Source: Cynocephalus volans
Taxonomy: Eukaryota; Chordata; Mammalia; Dermoptera; Cynocephalidae
Reading direction: 5' to 3'
NCBI RefSeq assembly: GCF_027409185.1
Contig: NC_084463.1
Span: 49,780,907-49,844,906, forward strand
DNA length: 64,000 bases
The position numbers and the translations under genes are program-made. The number at the start of each line of letters is the position of its first letter. Position 1 is the first letter of the stretch. The notes below the pieces were generated by a model. It did not search any database. It was not told the DNA's origin and worked only from the letters and a program-made list of their open reading frames with translations. Shown here one piece after another: positions 1 through 11,644 of this stretch.

Positions 1-950
1 AAAGAGTATAGGGAAATGCTGGTTAAGATAAGATGGCCAGGAGAAGACTCTTAAACAGAGGTAAGTTTTGTGACTTACATTAAAGTCCATGCCTTCTTCC
101 TTTTCGAGTGATTTAGTACTTCTTGTTTTTCTGGTGCAAAGAATAACATCCATTTATAAATGGAGATTCCTTTTGTAGATGTAAATTTATTTTAACAGAA
201 AGAAAATAACCAGCAGAATGTAATCTTAGAGACATATTTGAGGCACATTTAGTTAGATCAATGGTTTTACAAACCATGTGTTTTTAAACTAGACTACTGC
301 CTTCAGGATGATGCCCTTGAAGAACAGGACAAGAATTTTCTAGGTCTGAACTCAGCATGAATAATTTCCATTTTGGATTAGAGTCAGATACCGGTTCATC
401 CTTTTATTTGTTTGTTATTATTTACAAGATTGAATGACATACTAGTCAAGTTTTGGTTTTTTTAAAAATAAAAAGTTTATAGATGTAGCAAAAATTGTGC
501 CAATGAGAAGAGAGAAGACGGATCTGTCAGAGCAAAACATTATCAGGGATTCAAGCAGAGAGGTTTCAGTCGACTGAGAGGTTTTCTCGAGAGAAGCAAA
601 ATTGAATAAAGAAACCAGAAATCATTCTTGCAAAAGTTTTCCTAAAAATGTCCCAAGTGATAGTAGGACAGTTTTGGACATGGAAATCTTTTCGATTTGA
701 TTTGAGAACCCCACCAGAAAAATATTTATACTCTGAGAGATTGCTTGCTTATTATCTCAGAAAACAAACCCTTCGAGGCTTTCTCCAGTGGAGAAACAGT
801 CTAGGGAAAAGGAATTGGATTCATCATATCGAGGCAGGAAGCTAGATAGAGATAAGAGTGGGAGAAAGAAAAATGTGTTATTTGCAAATGGGACAAACCA
901 GTTTCCTGAGCAAGCCTGCACATGCGCAGAAGTGGAGACGAAGACAACTC
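1..950. other. Unassigned AT-rich sequence
   Basis: No open reading frame of note and no repeat family that I recognise. The right part (from about 560) may be the U3 portion of the LTR-like segment that follows, but I cannot place a boundary. Confidence 0.3.
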
Positions 951-954
951 CAGA

Positions 955-1290
955 CAGGGAGCCCGCAACATTGGGCACCATTCAGTTAGACCAATGAGTT
1001 CCCACCAGCTAGGGTGCCAGTCTCTAACAATGTGACAGAGATTACATTCAGGGCTCCACCAATGACCAAATGGCACAAGTCCAGCTCAGAGGACTTAAAA
1101 GCCCTGGAATGTCACCATTAGGCCTCTCGAGCACTCCTCTCACTCAAGCCCACTCCATTTTCTCCAGAGTGTACTTTTCCTTTGCTAAATAAAAGAGCTT
1201 TTTCTTTTTGTTCCTGACATGTCTCATCCAATTCTTTGTTCAAGACACCAAGAACCTGGGTCTAGCCAGCAGGACCTGGAATTTTCCCAT
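955..1290 (+). mobile_element. LTR-like segment (promoter, R and U5-like part), probable class I endogenous retrovirus
   Basis: The plus strand shows a compact promoter-like order: two CCAAT motifs (about 990 and 1060), a TATA-like ttaaaag at 1095, then AATAAA at about 1189 followed by a T-rich stretch and a U5-like tail ending near 1290. This order is typical of retroviral LTRs. I see no matching second copy and no clear primer-binding site, so the assignment to a class I LTR is inference. No protein-coding retroviral frame on the plus strand follows it. Confidence 0.4.
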
Positions 1291-1299
1291 AACAATATG

Positions 1300-2100
1300 G
1301 CTGGTGTAAAAAAAGGACATTTTTTTCTCAATAGCCTGGTTGTTTACAATAAAGGCCAACATCTCAGGACACATGGTTCCGGAGGTTGGCACCTTCACTT
1401 TTGGTTTTAAACTTACAAGAATATTCTTTTGGTCCCTATAGCTATTGTAGCTGTAAAGACATACGCTTGTTTGCCTTTTGTAAGCAGTCTTTTACAGAGG
1501 CAACTTTCGATCCATTTAGTTTGTTAGCATCCTCTCCATGCCAATTAAAAGGCAAGCATCCCATTGTTTACAATGTACCTCATAGTTGAAAATTTTTGTT
1601 TGAATGAAAAACATTCCCATGTGTTTAGTACAAATCATTTTTAGTAAGGTTTACCCATTTCTGCAGGAAATCATAGGTTTTGAGACTCCATGGGATCAGA
1701 TGAACCAATTGTTCTCTGCCTTCCCAATACCCCACCTACCTGAGGTTTCCTACTGGGCTGAGTCCAGTTTCTGACAGACACAATTTGAAGGTGAACCCAG
1801 CCAGCTGCTGACCTGAAAAGCTAAGTTGGTCAAACTGGCTCATTATCTAAAGTATAACTTCTCCTTAAGCAATAGTTACATTCTTATGATAAAATCTAAA
1901 TACAATTCTCTCTAAAGTTTCCCCCAACAGACAGCTTGCCCCTAGCAAACATCTTTTCCACAACTTTCCCTTCAGCAATTCTTAAAATCTCTTAACAGGG
2001 TCGGTATGGAAACCACATGTTATCTCTAAAATCATTAAAGTATACAATCCCATAGCTTCACAGTGATTAGAGTTGATCAGATGGGCCTTTGCCAGGCTAT
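1300..2100. other. Unassigned, between ERV-like pieces
   Basis: No coding frame and no recognisable repeat. Its position suggests it belongs to the decayed retroviral mosaic, perhaps the 3' region of the minus-strand provirus, but no motif proves it. Confidence 0.25.
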
Positions 2101-2306
2101 CTGTAGGCTGTGGTGCCCTACCCAAGGGCTTTTGCCCTATGCATGCCTTACCTAAAAAACCCTATTCTGAAATCAAATGAGAATCACCATTATTTAATTA
2201 GAATTGATAAGATCCACTATATGTGGGTTGTGGCCACCTATCTGAGGGCTTTTGTCCTGTACATGCATTTACCTAAAAACCCTATTCTGAAATCAAATGA
2301 GAATCA
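2101..2306. repeat. Two-copy direct repeat with a 120-bp period
   Basis: Bases 2101-2186 recur at 2221-2306 with mostly point differences. Shared landmarks include gggcttttg at 2126 and 2246, and cctattctgaaatcaaatga at 2161 and 2281. The offset is 120 bp at every landmark. It lies just beyond the 3' end of the env-like remnant on the minus strand, where U3 enhancer repeats of a provirus would be expected. That interpretation is inference. Confidence 0.7.
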
Positions 2307-2329
2307 AGATTCCTAACCCATAAACATTT

Positions 2330-3600
2330 CATCCTTATTCATTTATTAAAAAATTTGAAGCTGTCAAGGAGTCAGAGTCAATGGACTCAAGGACGTTCTC
2401 ATGAAGAAAAATCAGCATTACTTCTGCTTGATGAGTCTGTTGGAACATGGAGCATAACAGTTTAGTCACTATAAGAAAACACAAGATACAGAAGACACTA
2501 ATTCCGGCAATAACCCAAATTCTTATGTTTAAATTGGAAAAGCAATGGGTAGGATTAAGCCAATGGGCCAAATCATTTAAATGATTAATAGTAATCTTTT
2601 GAGTTTTTTCTTGAAGCAGTGTCATTTGCTATAGAAGTTTAATTATTAAGTTTTGAATATCTCCATGTAAATCAGAATGAAAATTTCCATGTAAAATCTT
2701 TGTACATTCTTTCATGTAGTGAAGGAATTAAAGTTTAGATTGAGATAGAAGTTCAGAGGTCAAATTTTGAAAAGAGCCATTCTTTGTGCCATTTGGATAG
2801 AATGAGAGCAGTCACTGCTGTAGCAGTTGTGGCTGTAGAGGCCATAAGAATGTCCAAGAATCTCTTAGGGTGCACTCTCTAGAGCAGAGGTGACTTGCTC
2901 CAGGGCAGAATTCCCCATCCATTGTCATGTGAGGTTAACAGGTAACCAAGCTTCTGCTCTCTGTTTTAATGTAAACATACAAGAAATATTAAAATTAGAG
3001 ATAATAAAGTATAGGGAGATGGCAAATATATGGATCAAAACTTAGTCAATTGTATCATTAGCTATCCAACATAATTTATTTTCTGTAGAATTATTTGAAC
3101 AGCAAGAGACCCGATTAAAGTCCAGACCATTTCCAATAGCAATCCAGGGGTGAGAACCAACAGGAATGTTGGGTTTAGGATGAAATTTTTCCCATTTAGA
3201 ATTTCCACTGACTCCTGCAGTTTGAATAAATATTTGATGTTTCACAGCTATAATACAATTAAAAGCTGTAAAAATATTATTTATATACCATTGTGGTTGA
3301 AAGGGAATGCAAAAGTTGCTAGCAGTGAACTGAGTGCTACAATTGATTCTGCAAACTTGTAATGGACCCGGAGACCTCCAGTGTCAGCGGTATCATTAGA
3401 TGAAAGAGGAGGCTCCGAGTGACCCCAAGTAAGTAGCTCAAACATGGGAGGATTCAAAACGTGGGTCCAATAAACATTATTACTTATGGAAGGCTGAATA
3501 AAAAGGAAAAGCCCATATGTTATGAACGGGCATGTTACCTCTGGACCTTTGGAATTTATAGTTACGTGATTCTGGAGTTCTGGGATTGGACTTGTTCTCA
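2330..3600 (-). pseudogene. Decayed retroviral env-like remnant
   Basis: Minus-strand open fragments at 3281-3670, 3042-3245 and 2335-2625 follow one another in the order expected for env. The last encodes a strongly hydrophobic single-pass segment (about 2470-2530; isoleucine, valine, leucine and cysteine rich) followed by a short tail. This resembles the transmembrane anchor and cytoplasmic tail of a retroviral TM subunit. The middle fragment contains N-glycosylation-like NST and NDT triplets. The frames are broken by stops and shifts, so no envelope protein can be made. The order with the pol remnant at higher coordinates supports a minus-strand provirus. The identification rests on layout and character, not on a database match. 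Confidence 0.45.
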
Positions 3601-4330
3601 CGTGGTGCCACACGATAGGGGCTAATGGCCTTTGCTGGTATCCAAAGTCGGCCTGTAGGAGAAAGAACAAAAGACCCCCTTCCCCAGATGAACAATTTAA
3701 CAGGTTCCAACTATTGTGGTCCCGTCGGCAGGCGGTGGCATGAAACCAAGGGTTTAGGTCTTTCCTCAGTGGGAATAAAATGTCATTCTATGGCTGTTAA
3801 AGTTTCAGAATTGCAGTTGTTGTTATTTTTAATTTAGAGTCAACAAGGCCTTACAGACCTGCTCATGAGGGGCCAAACCTTTCTCCATCTGCCCCCTTTT
3901 TTGTTTATGTAGTTGAGATTAGAGGAGGCCATTAGCTCTTTTTACAATTGCCCGTCAGGTGGGGTTACATGGGATTCCTGTAACATGTTTAGTATTTTAA
4001 TTATCATAAAATAATTGAAAGGCCTTAGGAGTATATGTGGGTTCATAGCCAATTTTAATTTGAATTGGAAAAAGTAGATTAAAGTCTGGAAGAGCAATGA
4101 GAATGTCATCCATGTAATGATAATCAAGGCACCTGGAAAAGCCATCCAAGCAGGGTGTAAGGCACAATCTGCAGCATCTTACTATTGATCATACCTTGAG
4201 GGAGGACTTTCCATTGGTATCTTTGTAAAGGAGCCCCAGCATTAATGCTAGGGAGGGGAGATGCAAGTTTTCCCTATCATTTTCATGACAGGGAATGTTA
4301 AAAAAAACAATACTTTAAATCTATAATCTG
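3600..4330 (-). pseudogene. Decayed retroviral pol remnant (reverse transcriptase and integrase C-terminal region)
   Basis: On the minus strand, codons at 4105-4116 read YMDD, the retroviral reverse-transcriptase active site. About 90 bases upstream in reading direction (near 4180-4225) the strand encodes YQWKVLPQGM, a conserved palm-domain motif. Near 3690-3610 a frame contains IWGRGS followed by WIPAK, a pattern of the class II (betaretrovirus-like) integrase C-terminus. Only about 400 bases separate the RT motif from the integrase end, so most of RT, all of RNase H and most of integrase are deleted. Stops interrupt the frames. It is a non-functional fossil. Confidence 0.7.
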
Positions 4331-4366
4331 GGCTTGAGCCTGAGGGTCCAGGCTTGAGCCTGAGGG
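4328..4366. repeat. Short tandem duplication
   Basis: The phrase ggcttgagcctgagggt occurs twice in immediate succession, a local slippage duplication inside the ERV-like region. Confidence 0.75.
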
Positions 4367-4753
4367 TGAGTGTAAGTTCCCTCTCCAATTAACATATTTG
4401 TACCACAGTGGCTTGGACAGGAGGTGGCAGGGCAGTTTGGTCATAACTGAAAGTAGAACATTCCAGACAAATCCTTGGTAAAATAACCAGTGTTTCCAAT
4501 TTTGTCCTGTTACAAGAAGAACAGATTCTTATTGAACTTATGTTAATAACTATATTGCCATAAAATGACAATATTCATGAATAGTTTTAAAATCGTGGAG
4601 GCAAGTAGTAATGTTTTAATTGTTAAAAGGAGCCAACAAATGTTTCAAAATAAAGAAATGGTAAAAACCCACAATTTTTTTTAGTTAATTTAAAAATGTT
4701 TTTGTATTAATGGTGAAACCTTGATCTATAGCTTTGGCTTTAAAAATAAAATA

Positions 4754-5240
4754 AAAATGGGGGATATGTGGAATATACTAACATTAATAAAGCAAACGTA
4801 TTTCACAGGGCCTAGCTTCCAAGGCCCTGTAGTTTCAGGTATAGCCTAACTTTTTAGAATTACACATAGAAATGTTAAGCTTGTGAAAGACAGAAAACTT
4901 TCCCCAGGCTAAAATCTCTGTTGTAGATAAAGAATTGTAAGACAGCAAAATTGCTGGCTCTAAGAACAGATGTCCTTGGTGCAGCTAAACCCAATGATTG
5001 TTGCCATGACAATTATCTTACTGTTCTTTTTATAACGACTTATGTTCCTTTTCTGTAACTTTCTGGACTGGAGAATAAATACTGAGAGAAAACCCAAGTT
5101 TGGGCTTATTTTCTGAGGAGGAATGTCTCTCTCTTGAGGGTTCCTGAAAATTAACCCCATAGGGGCCTCTCACTGCTCAAAAGAAATGGGCTTTGAGTAA
5201 TCCTTTGCATCTCTGTCACCCTGGGAGAGGTGACATTTTG
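4754..5240 (+). mobile_element. LTR-like element, plus strand, probable class II ERV
   Basis: A polypurine-like run (aaaaatggggga) is followed at 4767 by TGTGGAA, as at a retroviral U3 start. A TATA-like sequence lies near 5030, AATAAA near 5073, and a U5-like segment ends near gca at about 5238. The orientation is opposite to the pol/env remnants next to it. It is therefore either a separate solo LTR or the product of rearrangement. No partner LTR was seen. Confidence 0.45.
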
Positions 5241-6600
5241 CAGCCCCTTCCTTCATTTTGTTTCAGTTAGCATGTGTGATATTTTGGTTAGAGGTAACAA
5301 GTTTCAGTGAAGAGACAGAGGACCTCTGAGACACAGTGTTAGGTGCACACCTGGGGGCTGTGGGGTGGATGTGTGTGGAGGCAGGACTGGTAGGTGGAGA
5401 GGGCAGGAGATTGCAGGGGCCAGTGCCCATGAGTTTTCAGGAGTGCCCACTTCTAGCAGAGAGTCATCTTCTTCTAAAGCTGTCTGTTGTGCCTCCTTCA
5501 CGGGTCACTGCAGTTCTCTTTAATGGGTCTTATTGGGAGGAAAGGAGAAAGAAACCTTAAATGAGTGGCTTCTAGATAGAGTGTCTAGAAATGGAATCTG
5601 TGTGGAGAGGTTGACTTTCTTCGGGAATCTTAATATTGATAGATGTCCTAAACAGCAATGATTAAAGTATATGCATTCACTGCAACATGCACTGTCTCTA
5701 CCGATTAGTGGAGGTTTGCAATATGGTAGAATTTGTGTGCACACACACGTACACACACACACACACTGGCATAAATATCTCAATGGCCTTGTTCATAAAT
5801 ATGAGAAATGAGAAATAGGGGGGGGAAGGGGGGAATAAATAAATAAATATGAGAAATGGGATGAGCTCAAAAGTTGATTTTTTAAATGCAAATGAGAAAA
5901 CGTCCCTCTATACCCTTCATTATTCTACTTAGGAAGGATGGGAAATAAAGGCAGTATTAAATCCTCCTTGCACAACTCCAGCTTCTACTACTCTCAGGCA
6001 GAAGTCCTCTTGCACAGCAATGTTCTCCTCACACTGTCTTAGAAAATGGTAGAAAACTTGTGGTAGACTCAATTAAACTAAAAATTCAAACTCTTTTTTT
6101 CAGATCAAACTATACACCCATCTATCCCAGCTTAAATCTCTACTCATGTGAGAAGCAAGTGACAGAAATGGATTGTCACAGGTTATTGACAGAGATTTAT
6201 AACTGACAATGATTTTTTTTAGCCATTTCTTGTGATGATTGTAAAAAATATGTTCTCAGAGTTGGGGGGATGGGGTGTTGTGTGTTCAATAAGCTCTTGG
6301 AGCTTTTTCTATGTGGATGATGGATATTTTTTAAAAAGCAATAAATAAGAATAAAAATAAAAAACATTGTCTCGCCTTCCTGATAATTTTACAAGAAAAA
6401 CACATCACTTTGGAAGCACAGTGAGGGGACGGGCCCAGGTAGGAGCTGTCTCAACAATACTGTGCAGAAAAGATGTGCTTCCCGCAGACCTTAACCTGTG
6501 TGTAGATCTTATTTTCTATATTTAGATTCTCGTCCTGACACAGGGTTTTTTAAGGGTAATTGAGAAAAAACCATGTGTCAGGTAGACTTCAGTAGTTACA
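5241..6600. other. Unassigned intergenic DNA with a short (AC)n run
   Basis: No gene seen. A CA/AC microsatellite lies at about 5737-5766 and a G-rich plus AAAT patch at 5818-5850. The rest is AT-rich unique-looking sequence. Confidence 0.4.
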
Positions 6601-6606
6601 CTTTTT

Positions 6607-6705
6607 TGGCCTGGCCAATTAGCTTAGTGGTTTTGGGCACAGGGTTATAACACCAAAGTCAAGTGTTTGGATCCCCACGCCAGCCAGCTGCCCACAAAAT
6701 CAAAA
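6607..6705 (+). mobile_element. tRNA-derived SINE, monomer type
   Basis: A tRNA-like head is visible: ggccaattagcttagtgg corresponds to the D-arm/A-box side, and gtttggatccc is the B-box-like T arm, with an anticodon-side 'ataacacc' between them. The layout resembles tRNA-Ile-derived SINEs. A short A-rich tail (aaaatcaaaaacaaa) follows. Related copies lie at 7912-8006 and 46068-46128, both on the minus strand. Confidence 0.7.
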
Positions 6706-6775
6706 ACAAACTGGTTATGCTTTTTAAATAAAAGTTTGTTGCTTTAATTTCTTTTTTGTTTTTCTAAATAGAGTA

Positions 6776-7353
6776 TCTTGTGTGTGTATCTGCTTTTCCT
6801 GTTGTGTGTTTGTATGTGTGTGTAGTGGCTGGCTCTACTCAAACTGTGTGTGTGTGGTGTGTGCCTGCCTCTGCTCACACTGCCATCATATGTATGTATA
6901 CGTGTGGTGTGTATATGTATGTTGTGTGTGGTGTGTGGTGTGTGTGTGGTGTGCTTTGTGTGTGTGCTGTGTGCATCTGTATGTGTGGTGAGTGTATGTG
7001 TGTGTGCAGTGTGCGTGCAAGTGTGTGGTGCATGTGGTGTGTGTGGTGCATATGCGTGCATGGCATGTATATGGTGTGTTAGCATGGTGTGTGTCATGCA
7101 TGTGTGTGATGTGTGTATATCTGTATGTGTGGTGAGTGCATGTGCATATGTGGTGAGTGTGTGGTGCATGTGCAGTGTGCTTGTGTGTGTGTTCATGGTG
7201 TGTGTGTGGTGTGCATGTGTGGTAAATGAATCTGCGTGGTGTGTGTGGCGTGTGTGTGGTATGTGTGCATGGTGCATGTGTGCTGTTTGTGCATATCTGG
7301 TACATGTATTTGTGCATGGTGCGTTGAGTGTGTTGTGTGTGTCTTGTGTGCCC
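6776..7353 (+). repeat. TG-rich minisatellite / degenerate (TGTGTGG)n tract
   Basis: About 580 bases dominated by TG dinucleotides with interspersed GTGTGGTG, GCATG and TGCATGTG variants. Long reading frames exist on both strands because the tract contains few stops in any frame. Their products are cysteine/valine-rich or histidine/threonine-rich and are compositional artefacts, not genes. Confidence 0.9.
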
Positions 7354-7744
7354 ACCTCTGTTTGCACCCTCCTTGCTGGCTCTCCCACTGCACGGTGGTG
7401 GCCCCACAGTCATCAAAGATCATCAGTGTTCTGGCTGTGTCCCAGGCTATCTCACCTCCGTCACAGGTGTTGTCCCCTCCTGTGTCTCCATGGCCCTGTC
7501 CTAACTGATTGGCTGTATTAGCACAGGCTGCCATTTTAAAGCTTTCATTCTCTTCTCTTGGTGTTTCTCTAAGTATTTTCACAGACCTCCAGACCTTGCT
7601 TGGAACACAGGTTTGCAGAGCTGCACTAACTCCTCGCATCTAGCTGAGCCCATACCTATTAGATGGGTGTTCACAGGAGCTGATTGTGGGTTTCTGTAGA
7701 GAAGCAAGAACAGAATTTAATTCCTTTCCCCAGAACCACAGGAA
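7354..7744. other. Unassigned flank of the minisatellite
   Basis: Mixed-composition sequence with no recognisable coding homology or repeat family. Confidence 0.35.
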
Positions 7745-8110
7745 GTCACAGGGGGGACCCATCCGCAGGCACCACAAGGTCATTAGCGCATGGCAGACGG
7801 GTCTTCTGATCCACATCCACAGGAGATCTCTGGCACCCCGAGATCTTTAGAGCATGATGGACAGAACTTCCCATCTGTGGGAGACCAGCTGTCACCCGAG
7901 GTCTGTGGGGTTTTTTTAGCATCAGGTCAGTAAGGGGATCTGGACCATCGACCTTGGTGTTAACAGCACCAGGCTCTAAGCAAGTGAGTGAACCAGCCAG
8001 CCCACGGGATCTTTAGAGCATGGTGGGGGGATGGAGGGACCCTCCAAACCAGGAGAGACCAGCTGGCATCCCAAGGTCATCACAGCGTGGTGGACACCAT
8101 GTGATCAGCA
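7745..8110. repeat. Imperfect tandem repeat, unit about 70-90 bp, interrupted by a SINE
   Basis: Recurring phrases include 'atctttagagcatg(a/g)tgg', 'gagaccagctg(g/t)ca' and 'cac/ccaaggtcat'. They appear about three times across 7760-8100 with divergence. A tRNA-type SINE sits between units at 7912-8006. Confidence 0.55.
7912..8006 (-). mobile_element. tRNA-derived SINE, monomer type, minus strand
   Basis: Read on the minus strand: gggctggctggttcactc (A-box side), then ctgttaacaccaaggtc, then ggtccagatccccttac (B-box side), then a short A tail that appears as ttttttt at the low-coordinate end. It is the same family as the copy at 6607. Confidence 0.7.
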
Positions 8111-8379
8111 TGCAGTAGGGACAGTCCCCCAGGTGGGAAGTGGCCCTCAGGAAGGGGGCGTCACTCTGAGGCCAGCCGTGTGTTTCACCCAGGCGTCCTC
8201 TGCCGAGACAGGCATTGTGAGCACGAGGACATTCAGACCCGGAGGTCCGAGTCTCAGGGTCTGGTGCGATGCCAGCATCACCTCTGTGCTCGGGCTGCCT
8301 TGCCATTCTCCCCGCTTTTTACCCTGAGAAATGCAGGATAGCTCTGTAGGGGGGTCTCACATGTCATACAGTGTCCTTT

Positions 8380-9830
8380 CTGATCTCATGACAGTTTTTG
8401 ACTTAAAGTGTGTTTTGCCTGATATAGTTATGGCCACCCCCGCTCTGATTTGGTTCCCATTTCCCGGACTGTCTTTTTTATCATGTCATTTTTAGCCTAT
8501 TTCTGTTCTTAGATTTAAAATAAGTCTCTGATAAACATCATTTTATTTCTAATTCTTTTAGCCAGTTTGTGTCTTTTGATATAAAGTTCAATCCATGTAT
8601 ATTTACAGAAATTTCTGAAGTAGGTGGAGTCACTGGTGCCATTTTGTTCAGTGTTTTCTGTCCCAGCAGCTGTTCTGTTCCTCTTTGTCTCTCACTGTCT
8701 TCCTCCTGTGTTGTTCATTTCTGCAGTGACATGATTTGGTTTATGTTATTTCCTTTTGTGCATTTCTATATTTATTTTCTTTGTGGTTACCATGGGGATA
8801 ACATAAAGCACCTAAAGGTAAACAATATATTTTATTAAGCTGGTAACAAGTTCAATTTCATACTATTTTTTTCTTTATACATCTTCTCTCAACTTTCTTA
8901 GTATTTCAAATATCATATATGTGTATTCTTTACTTATTAACAGTTTTCTGCTTATTTTATGCTTTTCTCTTTCAATTCTAAAGCACGATTTAAAGTGTTT
9001 TATGCACCTTCATTATGATGATACAGAAATCTATACACGCATATGGACGTACGTTTCCCAGAGAGCTACACATTCTTTGCATTTTTATATGATTTTGTGT
9101 TGCTTCTGCCATCATCCCCCCCAAAGGGGAGGGACCCCCTTTAGCATTTTTTTTAGGGCACATCTAGTTGTGATAAACTTTTTCAGTCTTTGTTTATCAT
9201 GAAAATTATTTATTTTCTCTTCATTAGGAAGCACAGCTTCACTGGATACACTATTCTCGGTTGGAAGATTTTGAAGCACTTTGACCACATCCCTCCACTC
9301 CTTTCTGGCTACAAGGTTTCTGCTGAGAAACTCACTGATGTCACATAGAAGCGCCCTCGTAGGTGGCACATCACTTTCCTCTTGCTCCTTTAAAACTCTG
9401 TCTGTGACTTTTGAAAATTTAATTTTAATGTCTCTGTGTTGATCCTAATTGGGGTTCATTGAGATATTCAATTTTGATGTCTGTTTTTTTCCTTAAATTT
9501 GAGAATTTCTCAGACATAATTTCTTTTTGTGTTCTTCAGCTTCACCATTTTTGTTTTTGTTTTTGTTTTACAGCTTGATCTCTTTGCTGATACTTTCTTT
9601 TTCTTGATTGTGTTTAGTTGTCTGTATTCCTATTTATAGTTCACTGGGCATCGTTAAGATGGTTATTTGGATTCTTTGTCAGGTAATTAATACATCTCCA
9701 TTTTTTAGGGATGTGAAGATTTATTTGGGTCTTTTAATGCAGCTATGTTTCCCTGATTTTTTTCTTTTAATATTTCTTGTGATCTTCTAAGATTTAGGCA
9801 TTCAGAAACATCCACCTGGCACAACCTGTA
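8380..9830 (-). mobile_element. Old L1 fragment, minus strand
   Basis: The stretch resembles the reverse complement of old mammalian L1 internal sequence. At about 8398-8600 it has the 'gacttaaagtgtgttttgcctgatata' type block and the 'gtttgtgtcttttgatataaagttcaatccat' type block. At 9230-9350 it has the 'ctggatacactattctcggttgg ... aaggtttctgctgagaaa' type block (shown here only in outline). No frame is open. Boundaries are approximate. Confidence 0.65.
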
Positions 9831-10520
9831 TGAAGTCACTTTTTCTAGGAGAAGTCTGACACCAGTCAGCTGGATGAGAGATTCTGGGGACCTATCAAAC
9901 CTGTTCTCATGATGTGTCTTTTCTGAAATTATGAGTATTTTTTTTTCATCTAAACAGACTGGCTTATTTTTTTTAATACTGTAATCTTTTGTAACATCTG
10001 TTGTCTGTGACCATTTATTAAGAGAAATTATCTAATTACATAAATGGATTTGAGAACTTTTACTTTTAGGCATTATTTGTTTCTGTTTCAGATGATTTGG
10101 CAAGTTTTGTTAGTTTTGCTTTGTTGGAGTATTTTTTAAAAATAATTATCCCTTATAAAATTAATTATTACTCATTATTTCATTATTTGGTCTGTAATTG
10201 ATTTAGACTTTGTCTCTGTTTAACCTTCCTGAAAAAAAGCAAGACATTTAAATGTATTATTCTTATCCTAAATGACTCTTAGGCTTTATTTTCCACTTAC
10301 AAAGTTCTTCCCATTTATTTACATACAATTACCATGTTTTATTTCTGTTTTTATAATGTCATTTGTGTTTACATAAACCACTTGTTCATCGGTGATATAT
10401 TTTTAAGACTGCATTTAAAGACTGATTTGATTTATATAAAATAATGATTTTAATCACTTTCTATTTTTGGACCTGTAATATTTGCCTATTGTATTATCAT
10501 ACCTAGAGGTGACAGCTTCC
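9831..10520. other. Unassigned AT-rich sequence
   Basis: No gene or clear repeat was recognised. It may include further eroded L1. Confidence 0.3.
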
Positions 10521-10943
10521 CTTTCGTATTAGTCCATTTTGGGTTGCTATAACAGAATTACTTGAGACTGGGTAATTTATAAGGAAAAGAGGTGTATTTG
10601 GCTTATGATTCTGGGACAGCTGCATCCGGCATGGGCCTCAGGCTGCTTCTGCTCATGGTGAAAAGTAGCAGGTGCCGGCGGGTACAAGCAGATCACATGG
10701 TGAGAGGAAGCAAGAGAGAGGAAGCAACAGAGAGAGAGAGAAGGTGCCAGGGTCTTTTTAAACAGTGAGCTCTCCTGGGAACTAATACAGTGACAACTCA
10801 CTCATTAATCCCCCCTCCCCAGGGAGAGCATTAATCCATTCATGAAGGACCTGCCCCCATGACTCAATCAGTTTCCAGCACTGCCACATTGGGGATCAGA
10901 TTTCCATTGAGTTTGGGTGGGACAACACATCCAAACTCCATCA
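10521..10943 (-). mobile_element. ERVL-MaLR solo LTR (MST/THE1-like), minus strand
   Basis: The plus strand begins with gtattagtccattttgggtt, continues with gagactgggtaatttataa at about 10564, and ends near 10943 with a gtttgggtgggacaacacat-type end. This is the reverse complement of a MaLR-type LTR as I recall it. A purine-rich AGAG tract at 10700-10740 is also typical. No internal region is present, so it is a solo LTR. Confidence 0.75.
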
Positions 10944-10949
10944 CTTTTT

Positions 10950-11640
10950 AAAAATTGTGGTAAAATACACATATTATTAAATTTACCATTTTATCACTTT
11001 TTAAGTGTATATTTTAGTGGCATTAAGGGCATTTACTTTGTTGTACAATTATCACCATTAATCTTCAGAACATTTTTCATCTTGCAAAAGTGAAACTCTG
11101 TACCTATTTAAAAAATAACTCCCAATGTTTCCTCCTCCTGTCTTTTGCAAACACCATTCTACTTTCTGTCTCTATGCATTTGACTACTCTAGGTACCTCA
11201 TACAAGTAGAATTATGCAGCATTTGGATTTTTGTAACTTTTTTTACATGACATAATGGGCTTAAGGTTCATGAATGTTGTAAAATATGTCAGAATTTCCT
11301 TTCTTTTTAAAAATAAGTTGTATTCCATTGTATGTGTATATCACATTTTGTTTATTCATGTATACATCTGTGGATATTTAGACTGCTTCTACCTTTGACT
11401 AATTTGAAAAATGCTATGTCAACATGAATGTGTAAATATCTCTTCTAGTTCACACTTTTATTTACTTGGGCACATATGCAGAAATGGTATTGCTGGATCA
11501 TAAGAAAAGTCTACTTTTCATTTTTTTGAGAAACCACCATACTGTTTTGTCTCTAGTCTGTACTGTCTTAAAATGATACCCACAGAGCACAAAGTTTCCA
11601 GTCTGCCTATGTCCTCATCAACATACATTTTCTGTCTGGT
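10950..11640 (-). mobile_element. Old L1 3'-end fragment (L1M type), minus strand
   Basis: The stretch matches the reverse complement of an L1M 3' UTR in outline: ttgtggtaaaatacacata at the start, agtggcattaa at about 11017, tacaagtagaattatgcag at 11200, and ggtattgctggatcata near 11490. No open frame. Confidence 0.65.
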
Positions 11641-11644
11641 TTTT

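Noticed and set aside
6744..7639. Cysteine-rich or histidine/threonine-rich proteins in the TG repeat
   Set aside because: Frames are open on both strands and in several registers because of dinucleotide composition; no start, domain or conservation supports a gene.
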